Part shown: piece after piece, positions 46,674 through 58,413 of the stretch
Numbering within the stretch: position 1 is the first letter of the stretch
Layout: each line of letters opens with the position of its first letter
From: Dichetophora obliterata
Lineage: Eukaryota; Arthropoda; Insecta; Diptera; Sciomyzidae
DNA: 64,000 nucleotides
Direction: 5' to 3'
Assembly: GCA_963920525.1 (NCBI GenBank)
Contig: OY986435.1
Span: 97,014,727 to 97,078,726 of the forward strand
Translations under genes and position numbers: made by a program
The notes under the pieces: model-generated
What the model was told of the DNA's origin: nothing
Seen by the model: only the letters and a program-made list of their open reading frames with translations
Databases searched by the model: none

Positions 46674-48149
46674 TTCATGGTGAAATTGCAAACCTTACTG
46701 AGTAGTTTTGCCTTTGCCACATGTTACAAATCACGCGTAAGGTGTCAAAAAATTTACACTGATAAAAACAATAGCAAAAAAAATCACCCTTTATTTTTAT
46801 ATTGTTTGATATCTTGAAGCAGTATAGGAGTAAGTACTCAAAACCCTGCTGTCTTCGGTCAAGATAAAACTTAGCGTCATTTTCCCAATAAATGACTTTA
46901 AGCTGCAATATTAGCGCTGTCAAGCTTTTCTATAACTCGATAAATAGAGCCGTTTTTGAAGAGAGTTATAAAACAGAGTTATACAGTGGTCTTACTCTTG
47001 ATTCCAATCTGAAAAATCTACAACTAATGGGAAAAGATATTGTCTTTCATCACAACAAAGCTAGACTACGCACATTATAAATTAAATGTTAGAGCTTCAC
47101 TGCGAGGTGTTGATGCATCTACCGAATCTACCACTAGCAAAGAATACCTCCTGCTATTGCAAATTGGTGTGCTTAAATATTTGACCAATTTGTTTTGCTA
47201 ATATATATTCGGATCATGGGCGTAGTCAGAATTTTATTCACAAGTGCAGTTATTGTTTCATGTAGCTTATAAATAAAATATTTTTTTAATATTGGCTTTA
47301 TTGAGAAAAAATAAAATCAAATTCGAAACGTTATTTAATTAAACGCAATTTAAAAAAAGCGGAAACTAACGAATCTTCAGCAAAGCGGTTTAAAAAGTCA
47401 TTATTCAGCTTATCTTTTTTCTCTTGCACCAAATTTCTGTGCACGCTTTAAGGGCATAACAACGCTGTTGTAAGGATGATTTTAATGAGTATGGTATGAA
47501 CAGCGACACATTCCCATTTTCAAAAGGTAATGTTGCTTGATTATTGGCAAGATGATTTTAATATTTGCGCGTAGAAGTATTTAATCAACTGGACGATTGA
47601 AGGATTGATCTTTTCCACTAACCGGCAATTCGTGAGTTCCACAATTTTGTTCCACGAGTTGCTTCTACTGTTCCTATGTGCCACCGACTCGAAGCGTGGC
47701 TTCTACAATACTCATGCAAATTTTTATATTTTGTGAAAGGCTTTATATCGAGTGATCCTAAAATGACTTGAACGTTTTTCGGTGGAAAGAGGACACAGTA
47801 CAAACAAAGTGCTTTATAATTTTTTTAAGTAAATTAACCACGGCGCATATGTTTTTAGCGAATTTGGTCCAATCGCGTCTTTCTTGAGGAGGAACGCAAG
47901 GGTATTTGAGCATTTGCAATTTCTGAGATGAAACCAAAAAACTTTCTTATAAATCCTTATATTATTATATATTATATCTAATATATTAGAATATTAAAAA
48001 CAATTATAAATTAAAAAATGTACAAATAAATCCAATCAGAAAATTTAATTTGAACAGCTGATTTGGTTTCGTTAGTTATGACAACGAACGTTAGTGTTGC
48101 TGAAAAAATAACTGCCGAAGTGTGCAGGTCAGATTGCAATAAACATATA
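46674..48149. other. AT-rich non-coding DNA
   Basis: No gene is supported. Several short frames exist on both strands, none with recognisable motifs. The segment starting GATCATGGGCGTAGTCAG near 47213 has the sound of a repeat terminus but lacks a partner. Confidence 0.45.
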
Positions 48150-49835
48150 CAGTGTTGCGCAAAACAATAGCAACAAAATCAGTACGCTGCTACGAAATCG
48201 TGTATCTTTTGAAATATTAGGTACACTCAAAAATGATTATAGGAACCAAAGCATATATTCATTCATCATATTAAAAACAAATCATATTCAAATTTGGTTT
48301 TGTTTTCTTTATTAAATTCAAAATTAATGTGATTCCATTCAGTTTGTCTGAGAGCAAAACAAAAGCAACATAATTAATATTTGGTGTAAGATTCAATATT
48401 CTTGATAACCGCTACACATCTGAGCGACATTGACTCTATTAAATTAGATATGTTGGTATTAGGTATATGTTCCCAATTAACTTTCAGGGCTTCATACAGT
48501 GCAGTCTTATTGGAAAACCTTTGACCAGAAACCTTTATCTTCAAAATCCCAAAAAGATTTTCAATGGGATTTAAGTCTCTGTGACTGTGCCGGCCAATCA
48601 AGGACTTGAATCCCATTGCCTTTAATGTGATCTTTGATGAGCTTTGAAGTGTGCTTCTGGTCGTTGTCGGGCTGAAACGTTCACTGAAGCGACATATTCC
48701 ACTCTGAATGTGGTTGCATCTTGCTTTCTCAAATGTCATTATATACAAATCGATCCATAATTCCATCGATTTTTTGACATGGCATCATTTTTTGACATCA
48801 ACTTCATTATAGGAAAAACAAGTGCAGACCATAATGCCACCGCCTCCGTGCTTAAAATTTATTTTGCAGTTTCGGGCTTCAAGTCGTGTACCTGGGTGGC
48901 GCCGTACCGTGCTCATCCCATCTGAATTAAAATCAAGTTGAACTTTGATTCATCGCTAAAATAACAGTTTTCCATTTTTGAACGGTCCAATTTAGGTGCT
49001 CTTTTGCATGACAGTGTCTAAAAAACAATAAATTGCAACTTGTTGTCACAATTTCAGACAGAATTGTTTAAATTGTAACACCTTTCCTTGTTTTTTATGC
49101 TTAGCTGTAAGCAAAGGTTTCTCTGCTGGTCTGTAACTTCTTTAATCGTTCTCAACGGCTCGTCATCAAACAGTGCTGTGATGGATATCTAAATCAAGTG
49201 TCCGAATAACCTCTTTGGATGTGGCAAATGCATTTCGTTTCAACACGCCACAAATGATCCTGTCATCATGCAGCGATGTCTTCCGCGGCCGCCCTCTTTA
49301 GTGTACCGATGTTACGTCTTTTGTGATGGTATATTTCTTTATTAATCTGCAAACTATTGACTGATTAATATCAAACTGTTTCAAGTTAGGTATTTGTGAA
49401 TTTCAGTTTTTATATTCGGAAATAATTTGCAGTTTAAGAGTTTTACAGCATTTAAAAAGTGCCATTATAAATGGAACAGTCAATGTCACAACTAGCGCAA
49501 AAACAAAACTAAACTTAAATGTTTATGACTTACAAACAACACGTGCTTTACAATAACGGAACTTTTATCGGTAATTCTTGGAACTTCTGTTGTCTTTTTA
49601 CATTTTTCAAGTTTTGTTGCTTTTGTTTTGCTCTAAGACAAATTGAATGTAGCCACATTAATTTGAAATTTAATTAAAAAAAAAAAACCAAATTTGAATT
49701 TGATTTGTTTTATATATGATGTATGAATATATGCTTTGATTCCTATAGTCATTTTTGTGTGTCCCCACTATTAAAAAAGATACACGATTTTGTTGCATCG
49801 CACTTATTTTGTTGCTATTATTTTGCGCAACACTG
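48150..49835 (-). mobile_element. Tc1-like element with TIRs of about 215 bp
   Basis: CAGTGTTGCGCAAAACAATA begins at 48150 and its inverse ends at 49835. Flanking TA (48148-48149 and 49836-49837) is the Tc1/mariner target. The inverted repeats run about 215-225 bp (to about 48375 and from about 49610) at roughly 85 percent identity, as in long-TIR Tc1-like elements of flies. A decayed transposase lies between them on the minus strand. Total 1686 bp, the usual size. Confidence 0.88.
48376..49460 (-). pseudogene. Tc1-type transposase, heavily mutated
   Basis: The C-terminal part is recognisable at about 48480-48620 (RDLNPIENLFGILKIKV, the region around the last catalytic Glu). Text corresponding to the DNA-binding part lies around 49150-49330. 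Many stops and frameshifts separate the blocks. The enzyme would have cut and joined element ends at TA sites, but this copy cannot be active. Confidence 0.7.
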
Positions 49836-49837
49836 TA

Positions 49838-52365
49838 TATCAAAGTTACCAATTAATTTAAATCAAAGCTTTCCATAAGCTTTTTAATAAATAATAAATG
49901 TGTCAGCACTTAGTTTGTAATAAAAAATAAATTAAGCTTTAATAAATTTTAAAGTCTTCAAAATGTTTTTAATTATATGAAAAACTGTTTGAAATTTCTC
50001 ACTTAAAAATAAAAGAAATTTTTTTTTTATTGTTGTAAGTGGATTAGAAAATTATTAATTTTGAAAAGAAACGCGATTTGCTTCTTCAAGATCAAAGTTG
50101 AGTTTTTATTTCTCTTTTCTCAAATAGAAAAATAACATTTGGCATAAGCATTGCTGCTGACATAAATTGCAGCTCTCTTTGTGAGTAATTCTATTACAAT
50201 ATTTATTCATTTACAACACTGATATTTGGGGCAACGACCCCCTGCCCTGCCCACGCTACGCCCATTATTCGAATTCTTACTATTTTTCTTATTCATCGAT
50301 CGGGCAATTTTATAAATTTTCTTTGGATGGATTTAGCTATGGATTTTCCATGACCTTTTTTTAGATCCAAAGAATCGCATCTTTTCCTCAAAGAAAGAAT
50401 TGTAGTTCTACATTAATTTAAAGAATGAATTCTTTGAAAGTAAGAACAAGTTCTCGGGTTTGATATTAAATATTAGAGATCAATTTTAAGAAACGCAGAT
50501 TCTTACAAACAATACACAGTAGGTACATATATTGAAAACCAAATAAGAGTTTGTTCTTTGAACCACTGAATTGTTGTTTGCATCAATTAATTTTGGGCTA
50601 ATGAATGGAATTCATTGATTTTAAGAACAATATTGGTTTCTGTGTATAAATAAGTATATTTTATTTTTAATGAAGTGACGAATTCCAAAAGTATAAGGTA
50701 CATTTTACACAATACAGAACACTTGCATAAGAATAAAAGCTTTTGGTTGTTTGTTTGAAATGTTTATTTATTTAATCAAAAACTTACAACTAATTAATAA
50801 AAAACAAAATTAATTTTATGATTTTACGAGAATTGTTTCATGAATTGAAAACTAAAGTTAAGCACGCGTGAGATCGAAAAACTGAAAATTAAAAGATAAT
50901 GAACAAAGCAAAAAATACAGAAAGTTTGGTCGTTACATTCAAAAAATGTTGCGTTCGCTTTTTGTTAAATACCTAAATTTAGAATGGTGATGTGTTCGCC
51001 ACAAGTTTGTGCTTGAACTTAGCTTGCATAACATTATGTTGCGGTTATGGTGCCAGGATGTCTGCCAGGTTATGTGGGTACCATTAACTGTGTGGCTTCC
51101 TTACAAATTGTCACGATTTCATTGTTTCATTTTGAAAATATTATATGCCGATCATATCGGAAATTGATACTTTGCATGAAAATATAAGAACGCCACACTG
51201 TACTGTCTTGTATGTATGTCCTTTTATCAATTCTTTTTTTTTCAAATTGCAAGAACAAAAATTAAACTGAAAGGAAGTGCATGTCAAAAACTAACATGGA
51301 GTAAGATTATGATATAGAAAACAAAAACAGTGTGATTTTATTAGTAATTATACTTTAGGGCAGCGGTGGATCTGGAAAAATCTTTGGGGAGGGGGTAAAA
51401 TATGATGGACACTTTTTCGATTTTTAGAGAATTTGTCTTTCAAAAAATCGTCTTATGAAAATTCGTTTAAAACAATTCGACACTAAAGGCTCAAACAAAA
51501 TAGGCTCGAGCTGGCTGCAGCTTATGTCAAAAATCAACGAAAAGCTTAAGTTCTGCCAAATACTTAATTTGACCGAAATGACTTGAGCGTTCTAGTCTTT
51601 AAGTCATTGAAAACATTCGCCAATTTATATACCAATTCGTTTTGTTTGGTTTGTTTAGTTGAGCTAGTAATAACAGGAATGAATTGCGAAAATAAGTTAC
51701 TGGCCCGTGAAAACAACATTCAAGTATTTTTGAATAAAGAGTTCAACCTTAAAGTAAAAAGTTCAGAAATGTCTCATCAGTCAAAGAACGATGTTTTTTT
51801 GGTATAGCTTAATTTATTATTTCATGTTTTTTTTTGTTATTTTCCTTGCATATACCACCACATATATTGGCCATCATATATTTTTTTTTGTAATTATTTA
51901 TAATACTTATAAAAACTACATTGAATATTAATATAAATTGTAAAAATATGTATGAAATTTAAATATTTTAAAAGATCAAAAATATAAATTTTGTTTTTAC
52001 TAAACTCTTTGAAATACCGGCAGCAATGAAATTATTTTGGCTTTGGCTTAGGATCAGTCTTAGGCTCTTCAAGTGCTCTTATCAAACCCTCCGGTGTAAC
52101 ATATTTTTCATTAATTGTTATAAACTAAAACAAGAAACAAAATTAAAATTATTGTTTTGTAAATTATCTTCAATACGTCATAACTCAAAAAAAAAATTTC
52201 AAGTAATATCTGTCTTGAAAATGTGAAATTTTGAAAAATTTTGAAAATAACATAATTGGAACTTAATTGGTATTTATTAATTAAGTATTTGCAAATTTAG
52301 CATTAATGCAAAAAAAAAAGAAAGATAACATAACCACAATCTTCAGTGAACCAAAAATAACCATA
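49838..52365. other. AT-rich intergenic DNA
   Basis: No gene or structured element is firmly supported. The text near 50220-50270 is GC-rich fly repeat wording. The frame at 51583-51807 is short and without motifs. Confidence 0.5.
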
Positions 52366-52367
52366 TA

Positions 52368-53300
52368 CAGGGTTGCCCATATTCGACGGACCCATGTTTT
52401 TTTTAAAAAAATCAAAGAAAAAAATAAAAATTTGGCGGTTGGCAATCTTAATCATTTAATTTGTTCCAAGTAGATTTGTTTACATCAATCTTTGAATATG
52501 ATATCTCTCAAATGGCCGCCTCTGGCGTTGATGTCGTATTGTGCCCTTTTTGTAGCATTTTCCATCGTTTTCGCCAACATTTCGGCCGGAATAGCGGCTA
52601 TTTCTTCACGAATGTTGTCCTTGAGCTCTTCTACGGTCCTTGGCTTGTTAACGTAAACCTTTGACTTCAAATATCCCCACAAGAAGAAGTCAGGCGGCGT
52701 CAAATCGGGCGAACGCGGTGGCCAGTCCAAATCACCACTTTTCGACATCAAACGGCCCGGAAACAAATTCTTCAGAAAATCGATTGTTATGCGACTTGTG
52801 TGCGGTGGAGCGCCGTCTTGTTGAAACCAGAACTGCCTCATACGCTTTCGACGAATAATTGGCATCACAAAATTGGTCATCATGTCGCGATAACGCTCCT
52901 GGTTGATGGTAACAGCATGGCCATTTTCATTTTGGAAGAAAAACGGCCCAATGACCGTTTTCGCACTAACGCCGCACCAAACTGTGACTTTTTCGTCATG
53001 AAGAGGCACTTCTTGAATCTCCTGAGGATTTTCAGTGGCGTAAATACGGCAATTTTGCTTATTTACGGTCCCATTCAATGTGAAATGGGCTTCATCGGAC
53101 ATGATAATTTTGTTCCAAAATTCCTCGTCATCTTCGGCCATTTCGAAGACTCTTTCAGAGCGCTCGCGTGGCGTGTATTGTTCCATGGTAAAAATCTGCT
53201 TGGACTGACGCTTCAAACGCGGTATGTCATTAAGCGATCTGACATCTCTGTCGAAAGTTATGGCGTTGCCAGATGGGTCCGTCGAATATGGGCAACCCTG
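52368..53300 (-). mobile_element. rosa-type (DD41D) mariner-like element, internally deleted
   Basis: Perfect terminal inverted repeats of about 28 bp start CAGGGTTGCCCATATTCGAC at both ends, flanked by TA (52366-52367 and 53301-53302). At 933 bp it is shorter than a complete element because the N-terminal coding region is reduced. Clean ends and an almost intact frame indicate a relatively young copy. Confidence 0.92.
52485..53260 (-). pseudogene. rosa-type transposase, catalytic domain only
   Basis: An open frame of 243 codons is listed from a TTG at 53216, and it stays open upstream to about 53260. Catalytic blocks are IIMSDEAHFTLNG (first Asp), FWFQQDGAPPHTS (second Asp) and SPDLTPPDFFLWG (third Asp). 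There are 41 residues between the last two aspartates, the DD41D spacing known from the rosa group. The paired helix-turn-helix DNA-binding domain expected in the first 100 or so residues is absent, so the product probably could not bind element ends. Confidence 0.85.
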
Positions 53301-53302
53301 TA

Positions 53303-53500
53303 CATATAAAAATGGTTCAAATTACAAGTTTGATTCATACGCTTGTTCTTTAATTGAGGAATGACAATAAATCTTTTTCTCAATTTTAAAGATCAAATGC
53401 ATACACTTATGTTTATTAGGCCGGGTCGAAAAAAGTGTTTGATAAACTCAGTCTAAAGTATTTTTTGGCTTATTGTTGTACCATCCACGGAAGGATCTCA
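53303..53500. other. Short non-coding spacer
   Basis: Sequence between the rosa-type element and the inverted repeat pair. Nothing is supported. Confidence 0.5.
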
Positions 53501-53519
53501 CAATGTGTTAGCCAGTAGG

Positions 53520-54256
53520 CTTCCAGGAATTTTTTTAAAAACGTTCCTTTTTTGGGCAAAAACCCACTTTTTGTATGGGAAAGTTTTTTGTTCCTAAGAA
53601 TTTTTAAAAACAAAAAAATTAAAATTAAAGCTTCAAAAATTAGTAGTACTAACATAAAAAATTTTGAGAAATCTGCGCGTTTTGGATTTTTTTATGACTT
53701 GTTTGGATGACAAAATTCTCTACACATATCTAACTTGTACGTTTTTGAACAAAGTCTCGTCTTCAGAGGGTTAAATTGGTACCGTGTTTTTTATTGTTAA
53801 TTTTTCGATTTTGATAAACTTACATTATAACCTTCCTTGCATGATTTAAGATATGTGTAGAAAACTTTATTACCTTTCCAACGGTTGCTTATTGAAGTTT
53901 ATCGGACAAGAAATGGCGTAGTCGTGCCGATTGAGGTCTAAATCACATAAAAACGCATCCAAAAAGTCACAAAAAAAAAAATTCAAAACGCCAGATTTCT
54001 TAAAATTTTTTATACTGATAGAATTTTTATTTTAAATCAAGAAGTCATTCTATTTAGCATTTCGAATTTGTATTTAAGTCATAGAAAATAAAAATAATAA
54101 TAAATATTAAGGTCATATAGAAAGCTTTCAATTGATATTAATCATTTTTGAAGCTTTAACTTTAATTTTTTTGTTTTTGAAAATTCTTAGGAACAAAAAA
54201 CTTTCCCATACATAAAGTGGGTTTTTGCCAAAAAAAGGAACTTTTTAAAAAAAAAA
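53520..54256. repeat. Inverted repeat pair, about 120 bp arms
   Basis: The left arm 53525-53645 (ACGTTCCTTTTTTGGGCAAA, ACCCACTTTTTGTATGGGAA, TTTTTTGTTCCTAAGAATTT) is the inverse of the right arm 54115-54256. The arms are about 85-90 percent identical and about 470 bp apart. Outward from the right arm, CGGACGGCCTTACTGC resembles Helitron-module text at 39300. Confidence 0.75.
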
Positions 54257-55067
54257 GTATAGCAGTGAGGGGACTGCCGACCGAAGCGAAAACATATATG
54301 TAAAATATAAGTATTCCTTGGAATACTTTGTCCTGCCACGGACGGCCTTACTGCTATATAAGAATTTTCGTGCAAATCGGAAAAAAATTTTATATGCTTA
54401 CCCCTCAACCTTTGATTATTTCTTTCAAAATATTTTTTATTCAGATAGCATTTTTATTTTATAGTTACACCAAACTATATTATAACATTTAAATTGAATA
54501 TTGAATGAAAAATAATCCTCAAAAAGAATATTTAATTTTTTCTTTCAATGTATATGTAGAGCTGTAGCTAAAATAAAATAAATTTACTTTTTTTTATATA
54601 TGATATTTAGTTTCATGGGTCTTGAAGTCTCTTTTAATGCCTGCATTTGAGATCTTGATACAAGGAAAACAGAAAACATAGCAAGCAAAATGCAGTTTAT
54701 TTTCTGCCCCCGATTCGGTTCATCCGTACATCCGGTTTATCATTAAGGCACATTTTTTTCATCTTTTATCACTTCATTACATTTTAAATTATGGGTTTTA
54801 ATATAAAAGACAAGGTAAAACATAAACAAAAATATAAATTAAACTTATTGAAATAATTAATATACACTTAAAATACATAATAATACACACATACATAAAA
54901 TTTGTATTTACATACATTTCATTGAATTTCATTTACATTATTTTCACTGTTTGCGTCATTAATCATTGCATTATATTTTTAAAAAATATACTAAAGGCTT
55001 ATGGTAGCTGAAATAAGAAACAAAAAATTTTAGACGATGCAGTCCCACTCATGATAAAATTATTATT
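54257..55067. other. AT-rich DNA with a repeat matching the LTR element's target
   Basis: TTTCAATGTATATGTAGAGC at about 54544 is the reverse complement of the sequence into which the LTR retrotransposon at 56696-63861 inserted, and it recurs near 55985. GCAAGCAAAATGCAGTTTAT near 54685 is matched inversely near 56130. No gene. Confidence 0.5.
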
Positions 55068-55354
55068 AGGTAGCCTTGACAACTACTTATTTTCTCACGA
55101 GCTGCGACCATCGAATTTCAAACAAAAGAAAACAATATAAAGTGCGTGTGTCACACACATTGCCAGCTTTCAGCGGAGTCAATAGTTGGCAACTGTTTTT
55201 TTTTTAAATTTGAGTGGGAAACCTTTGCAATTAAATGATCCATTCACAGCAGTTGACTCCTCTGAATGCGGCCAATGTGTGTGACACACGTTCTCTATTT
55301 TGTTTTCTTTTGTTTGACATTCGATGGTCGAAACACGAAATGTCACTCCTACCT
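55068..55354. mobile_element. MITE with long inverted arms
   Basis: Arms of about 130 bp contain, from the outside, AGGTAG, CGACCATCGAAT, CAAACAAAAGAAAACA, GTGTGTCACACACATTG and TTCAG(C/A)GGAGTCAA. They are inverted around a spacer of about 30 bp. It could fold into a long hairpin. A degraded relative lies at 36541-36752. Confidence 0.8.
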
Positions 55355-55505
55355 ATTACTTATTATACCATGCTCCCAGTCAGAGAATATGCTGGCGACA
55401 TTTATAAAACTACAAATGTTTTTATGTTGGTCATGAAACTCAAATACTCGCTCTTGAATATTGGCTACCAGGCGCTAAACAAATGCAGCAAGTATGGTAA
55501 AATTA

Positions 55506-55690
55506 AACAAGGTAGTGTTAGGGCGGAGAGCCGGTGACCGAAACTGTCAAAATTAAGTTGATATTTCATACAAAATCAGCAACCAATGAGAATGCAATAT
55601 GAAAGCAAGAATTGGCAAATATATCAACATGGATGAGTTTGACAGCTATGGTCACGTAGAAAGAGAACACATTTAGCCCTAACACCTTGT
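55506..55690. mobile_element. Small MITE with ACAAGGT..GTTAGGGC ends
   Basis: ACAAGGTAGTGTTAGGGC at the left and GCCCTAACACCTTGT at the right are inverses apart from a 2 bp gap. Inverse similarity continues to GTGACC and CTGTCAAA. Length 185 bp, non-coding. The target duplication is not clear. Confidence 0.65.
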
Positions 55691-55713
55691 CTAATACTAC
55701 TATGGCAGCAAGC

Positions 55714-55901
55714 CAGGTTGATTAGTATAGGTTAAGTCACTTGAGAGAAGCTCGATCAAACTGTCAGAATGGATGTAAGGAAATCAAGAAAAAAAACCTG
55801 AATCTATTCAATTTTTAGCTAACAGCTACTTTGACAGTTCGAACAAAGGCAAAAAAGAGTACTTTTCTCTCATGTGACTTAACCTATATTAATCAACCTT
55901 G
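55714..55901. mobile_element. MITE with perfect 9-10 bp target duplication
   Basis: Ends CAGGTTGATTAGTATAGG and, inverted at the right, AAGGTTGATTAATATAGG continue through TTAAGTCAC to GAGAGAA. GGCAGCAAGC flanks both sides (55704-55713 and 55901-55910). Because the last base overlaps the end, the true duplication is 8-10 bp, pointing to a hAT-like mobiliser. Non-coding. Confidence 0.8.
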
Positions 55902-56156
55902 GCAGCAAGCAACCATCAATAAGTTTATCTGCTGACAAATCTTTACTTCATAAAGAAATCATGAAGGATATTTACTGTTTTTCTCCCAATGTATATGTAG
56001 ATCTGTTGCTGAACTAAAATACATTTACAACAACAATTACCAAGCAAATCTACTACAACGATAAACAGAGAAGAGCAGTATCACATCGGTTGCGCAACGT
56101 TAGAGGGGATGAACCGAATTGGCGACGAAAAATAAACAGCACTTTGCTTGCTATGT

Positions 56157-56614
56157 CCCCTGTCACATTGGTCAAGAATTGAATTCAATTTTTTTTGACG
56201 TTATCTTTTGGACTTGAAAGCTTTCACATTTGTCAAGAATCGAATTCAATTGCATGTCATCTATGCTTGCTTTCTTAAAAACAAAAGCGATTGCATCAGC
56301 AGCTTAAAATTGTTCGTAAAATATTAATTATAATTCATAAGTGATGGAAATATGCTTATTATAAATAAATATCGAAAATAATTCAAAAAAACAACTTACA
56401 TTCACGTTTCAGTACAACAAACGCACGCCGATACACAAAAAAGAAAGTGAAGCAATCTGAAAAAAATGAAAACAGAACAAAAGGAACACAAAAAATTTGA
56501 CGGTACAGAGACACCGGTACCGTCAACTTTTTCTCCCTTTCGTCGCTTCCGATTTGCGGCGAACTGCTTACAAACTATGAAAATTGAATTCAATTCTTGA
56601 CCAATGTGAAAGGG
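56157..56614. mobile_element. MITE with TCACATTGGTCAAGAATTGA ends
   Basis: CACATTGGTCAAGAATTGAA at the left and its perfect inverse at the right extend to about 33 bp (through TTCAATTTT). A second copy of the terminal word, with three changes, lies at about 56226 inside. Length 458 bp, non-coding. The 82-codon minus-strand frame inside is not convincing. Confidence 0.8.
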
Positions 56615-56911
56615 ATCTAGGTTTTTTGTTTGCCTTCTAGCAAGATTCAAAAATTTTAAATTTATTTTATTTTAGCCTACAGCTAGCTCTACATATATTT
56701 GGTGCACAACAAACTTTTTAATTTTGATCTATAATTTTTATTTTTTAATATATATATTTTTTTTTTTAAACTCTTTATTTGAAAATATTTTATTCAACTG
56801 AAATTTTCAAATGAAAATTTCTGATTGATGCAAATATGAATATTTATACAAATGTTTTTATAATAACAAGTATTTATAACAAAGTGTAAATAAATTAACA
56901 TAAGAATAATA

Positions 56912-58197
56912 TTGGGGGTTGGAATTAATTTTAAAGGTTTTTTTTCGGTTTTTGAGCATTTATTTAGAAACAACGGTACAATGTATATTATTCAAAGTAT
57001 TGTCCATCGTTAGCTACAACATTTTCCCATCTTTCTGGCAGCATATGGATTCCGCGCCGGAAGAACGATTCGTCTTTTGAGGCAATCCACGAATCGACCC
57101 ATTTTTTGGTATCCTCGTAAGAAGTGAAGCGCTGCTCAGCCAAGCCATGCGTCATCGATCTGAATAGGTGGTTGTCGGAAGGGGCTATGTCTGGGCTATA
57201 AGGCGGGTGGGGTAGCACATCCCAATTCAGCGCCTCCAACGTTTCCTTGACAGTTCTTGCAACATGTGGCCGTGCGTTGTCATGTTGAAAAACCACTTTG
57301 TCGTGTCTTTTGGCATATTCCGGCCGTTTAACCTTTAATGCTCGGCTCAATTGCATCAATTGTTGTTGGTAGCGTTCCCCAGTGATGGTTTCGTTAGGTT
57401 TTAGCAGCTCATAGTACACGACACCCTTCTGATCCCACCAAATACACAGCATAAGCTTGGCGCCATGAATATTCGGCTTGGCCCTCGATGTTGATGCATG
57501 GCCGGGTGGTCCCCACGATTTTTTCGCTTAGGATTATCGTAATGAATCCACTTTTCATCGCCAGTGACAATACAATGCAAAAAACTCTTCCTTTTATACC
57601 TTTGAAGCAGTTGTTCGCACATGCACAATCGCCGTTCAACGTCTCTCGGCTTCAACTGGTACGGCACCCAATTTCCTTGCTTTTGAATCATTCCCATGGC
57701 CTTCAAGCGTTTGCCGACCGTTGATAAGTCGACTCCCAATGATTCTGACAATTCTTGAAGGGTTTGACACGGGTCTTCATCGAGCAAAGCCTCCAATTCC
57801 TCATCTTCAAACTTTTTCGGCTGGCCCGGACGCTCTTTGTCTTCCGTATCAAAATCACCACTTTTAAACCGACGGAACCAGTACTCACAAGTAGAAATCG
57901 ATGGAGCATAGTCCCCGTAAGCCTCAGCAAGCGTGCGTTGTGCTTCAACCGCTTTTTTCTTCAAATGGAAGCACAAAAGTAAACCTTCCCGCAAATCGCG
58001 TTTTGTTGGAACGAAAGTCGACATGTTCACAGAGAAAAAAATATATGTTGTTTACACTTCAGTGGAATGACACATACTAAAAAATTAAGCTTAGACAATG
58101 TGCTTTGAAATGAATATAGTCACAGGTGTGCCCGATGCGATCTATTGATAGTTACGCCATCTCTTAGAAAACCTTTAAAACTAATTCCAACCCCCAA
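56912..58197 (-). mobile_element. mariner element, 1286 bp, nested in the LTR
   Basis: The inverted ends TTGGGGGTTGGAATTA(A/G)TTT extend about 30 bp, with TA on both sides (56910-56911 and 58198-58199). The size is that of canonical mariners. The partner LTR shows the unoccupied TA. The transposase is almost complete and is broken by a single frameshift. Confidence 0.95.
56988..58030 (-). pseudogene. mariner transposase (DD34D) with one frameshift
   Basis: The N-terminal frame (58030 to about 57520) carries the helix-turn-helix region (YWFRRFKSGDFDTEDKERPG), the WVPYQL box and the first Asp in VTGDEKWIHYDN. The C-terminal frame (57452-56988, really continuing from about 57520) carries HDNARPH with the second Asp and YSPDIAPSDNHLF with the third, 34 residues apart: the DD34D mariner signature. 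The frames meet at a run of six T (57519-57524), where one base is missing. Otherwise the protein has full family length (about 345 residues). It would excise and insert mariner copies at TA sites. The subfamily was not assigned. Confidence 0.92.
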
Positions 58198-58391
58198 TAT
58201 AAATGTTAAGTTGAGGTAAGTAAGATGTAAATTAATAATCAACAATAGGTAAGTACAATGTAAGTTAAGAATCAACGAGAAGGTAAGTAAAATGTAAGTT
58301 GAAAATCAATGTAACAGAAGATAAGTAAAATGGAAGTTAGGAATTCAACTAATGTGGTGATGCAACTGAAAGTTATTGAGTCACCACATTA

Positions 58392-58413
58392 TTCCCCCTC
58401 CTTTTTAAAAAAA
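58392..58413 (-). promoter_or_regulatory. Polypurine tract
   Basis: On the minus strand an A-run leads into AAGGAGGGGGAA just before the 3' LTR. It is the expected primer site for plus-strand DNA synthesis and also encodes the last residues of pol. Confidence 0.85.

Larger units (their letters stand above)
56696..58388 (-). repeat. 3' LTR of the gypsy element (with mariner inside)
   Basis: About 405 bp of LTR, interrupted at 56909/58198 by the mariner. In element orientation it starts TGTGGTGACTCAATAAC, immediately after the polypurine tract, and ends GTGCACCAAATA. It carries several GTAAGTAAAATG-like repeats. The sequence is nearly identical to 63461-63861. Confidence 0.93.

Noticed and set aside
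52800..53309. A 169-codon plus-strand open frame
   Set aside because: Antisense of the rosa-type transposase and runs into the terminal inverted repeat.
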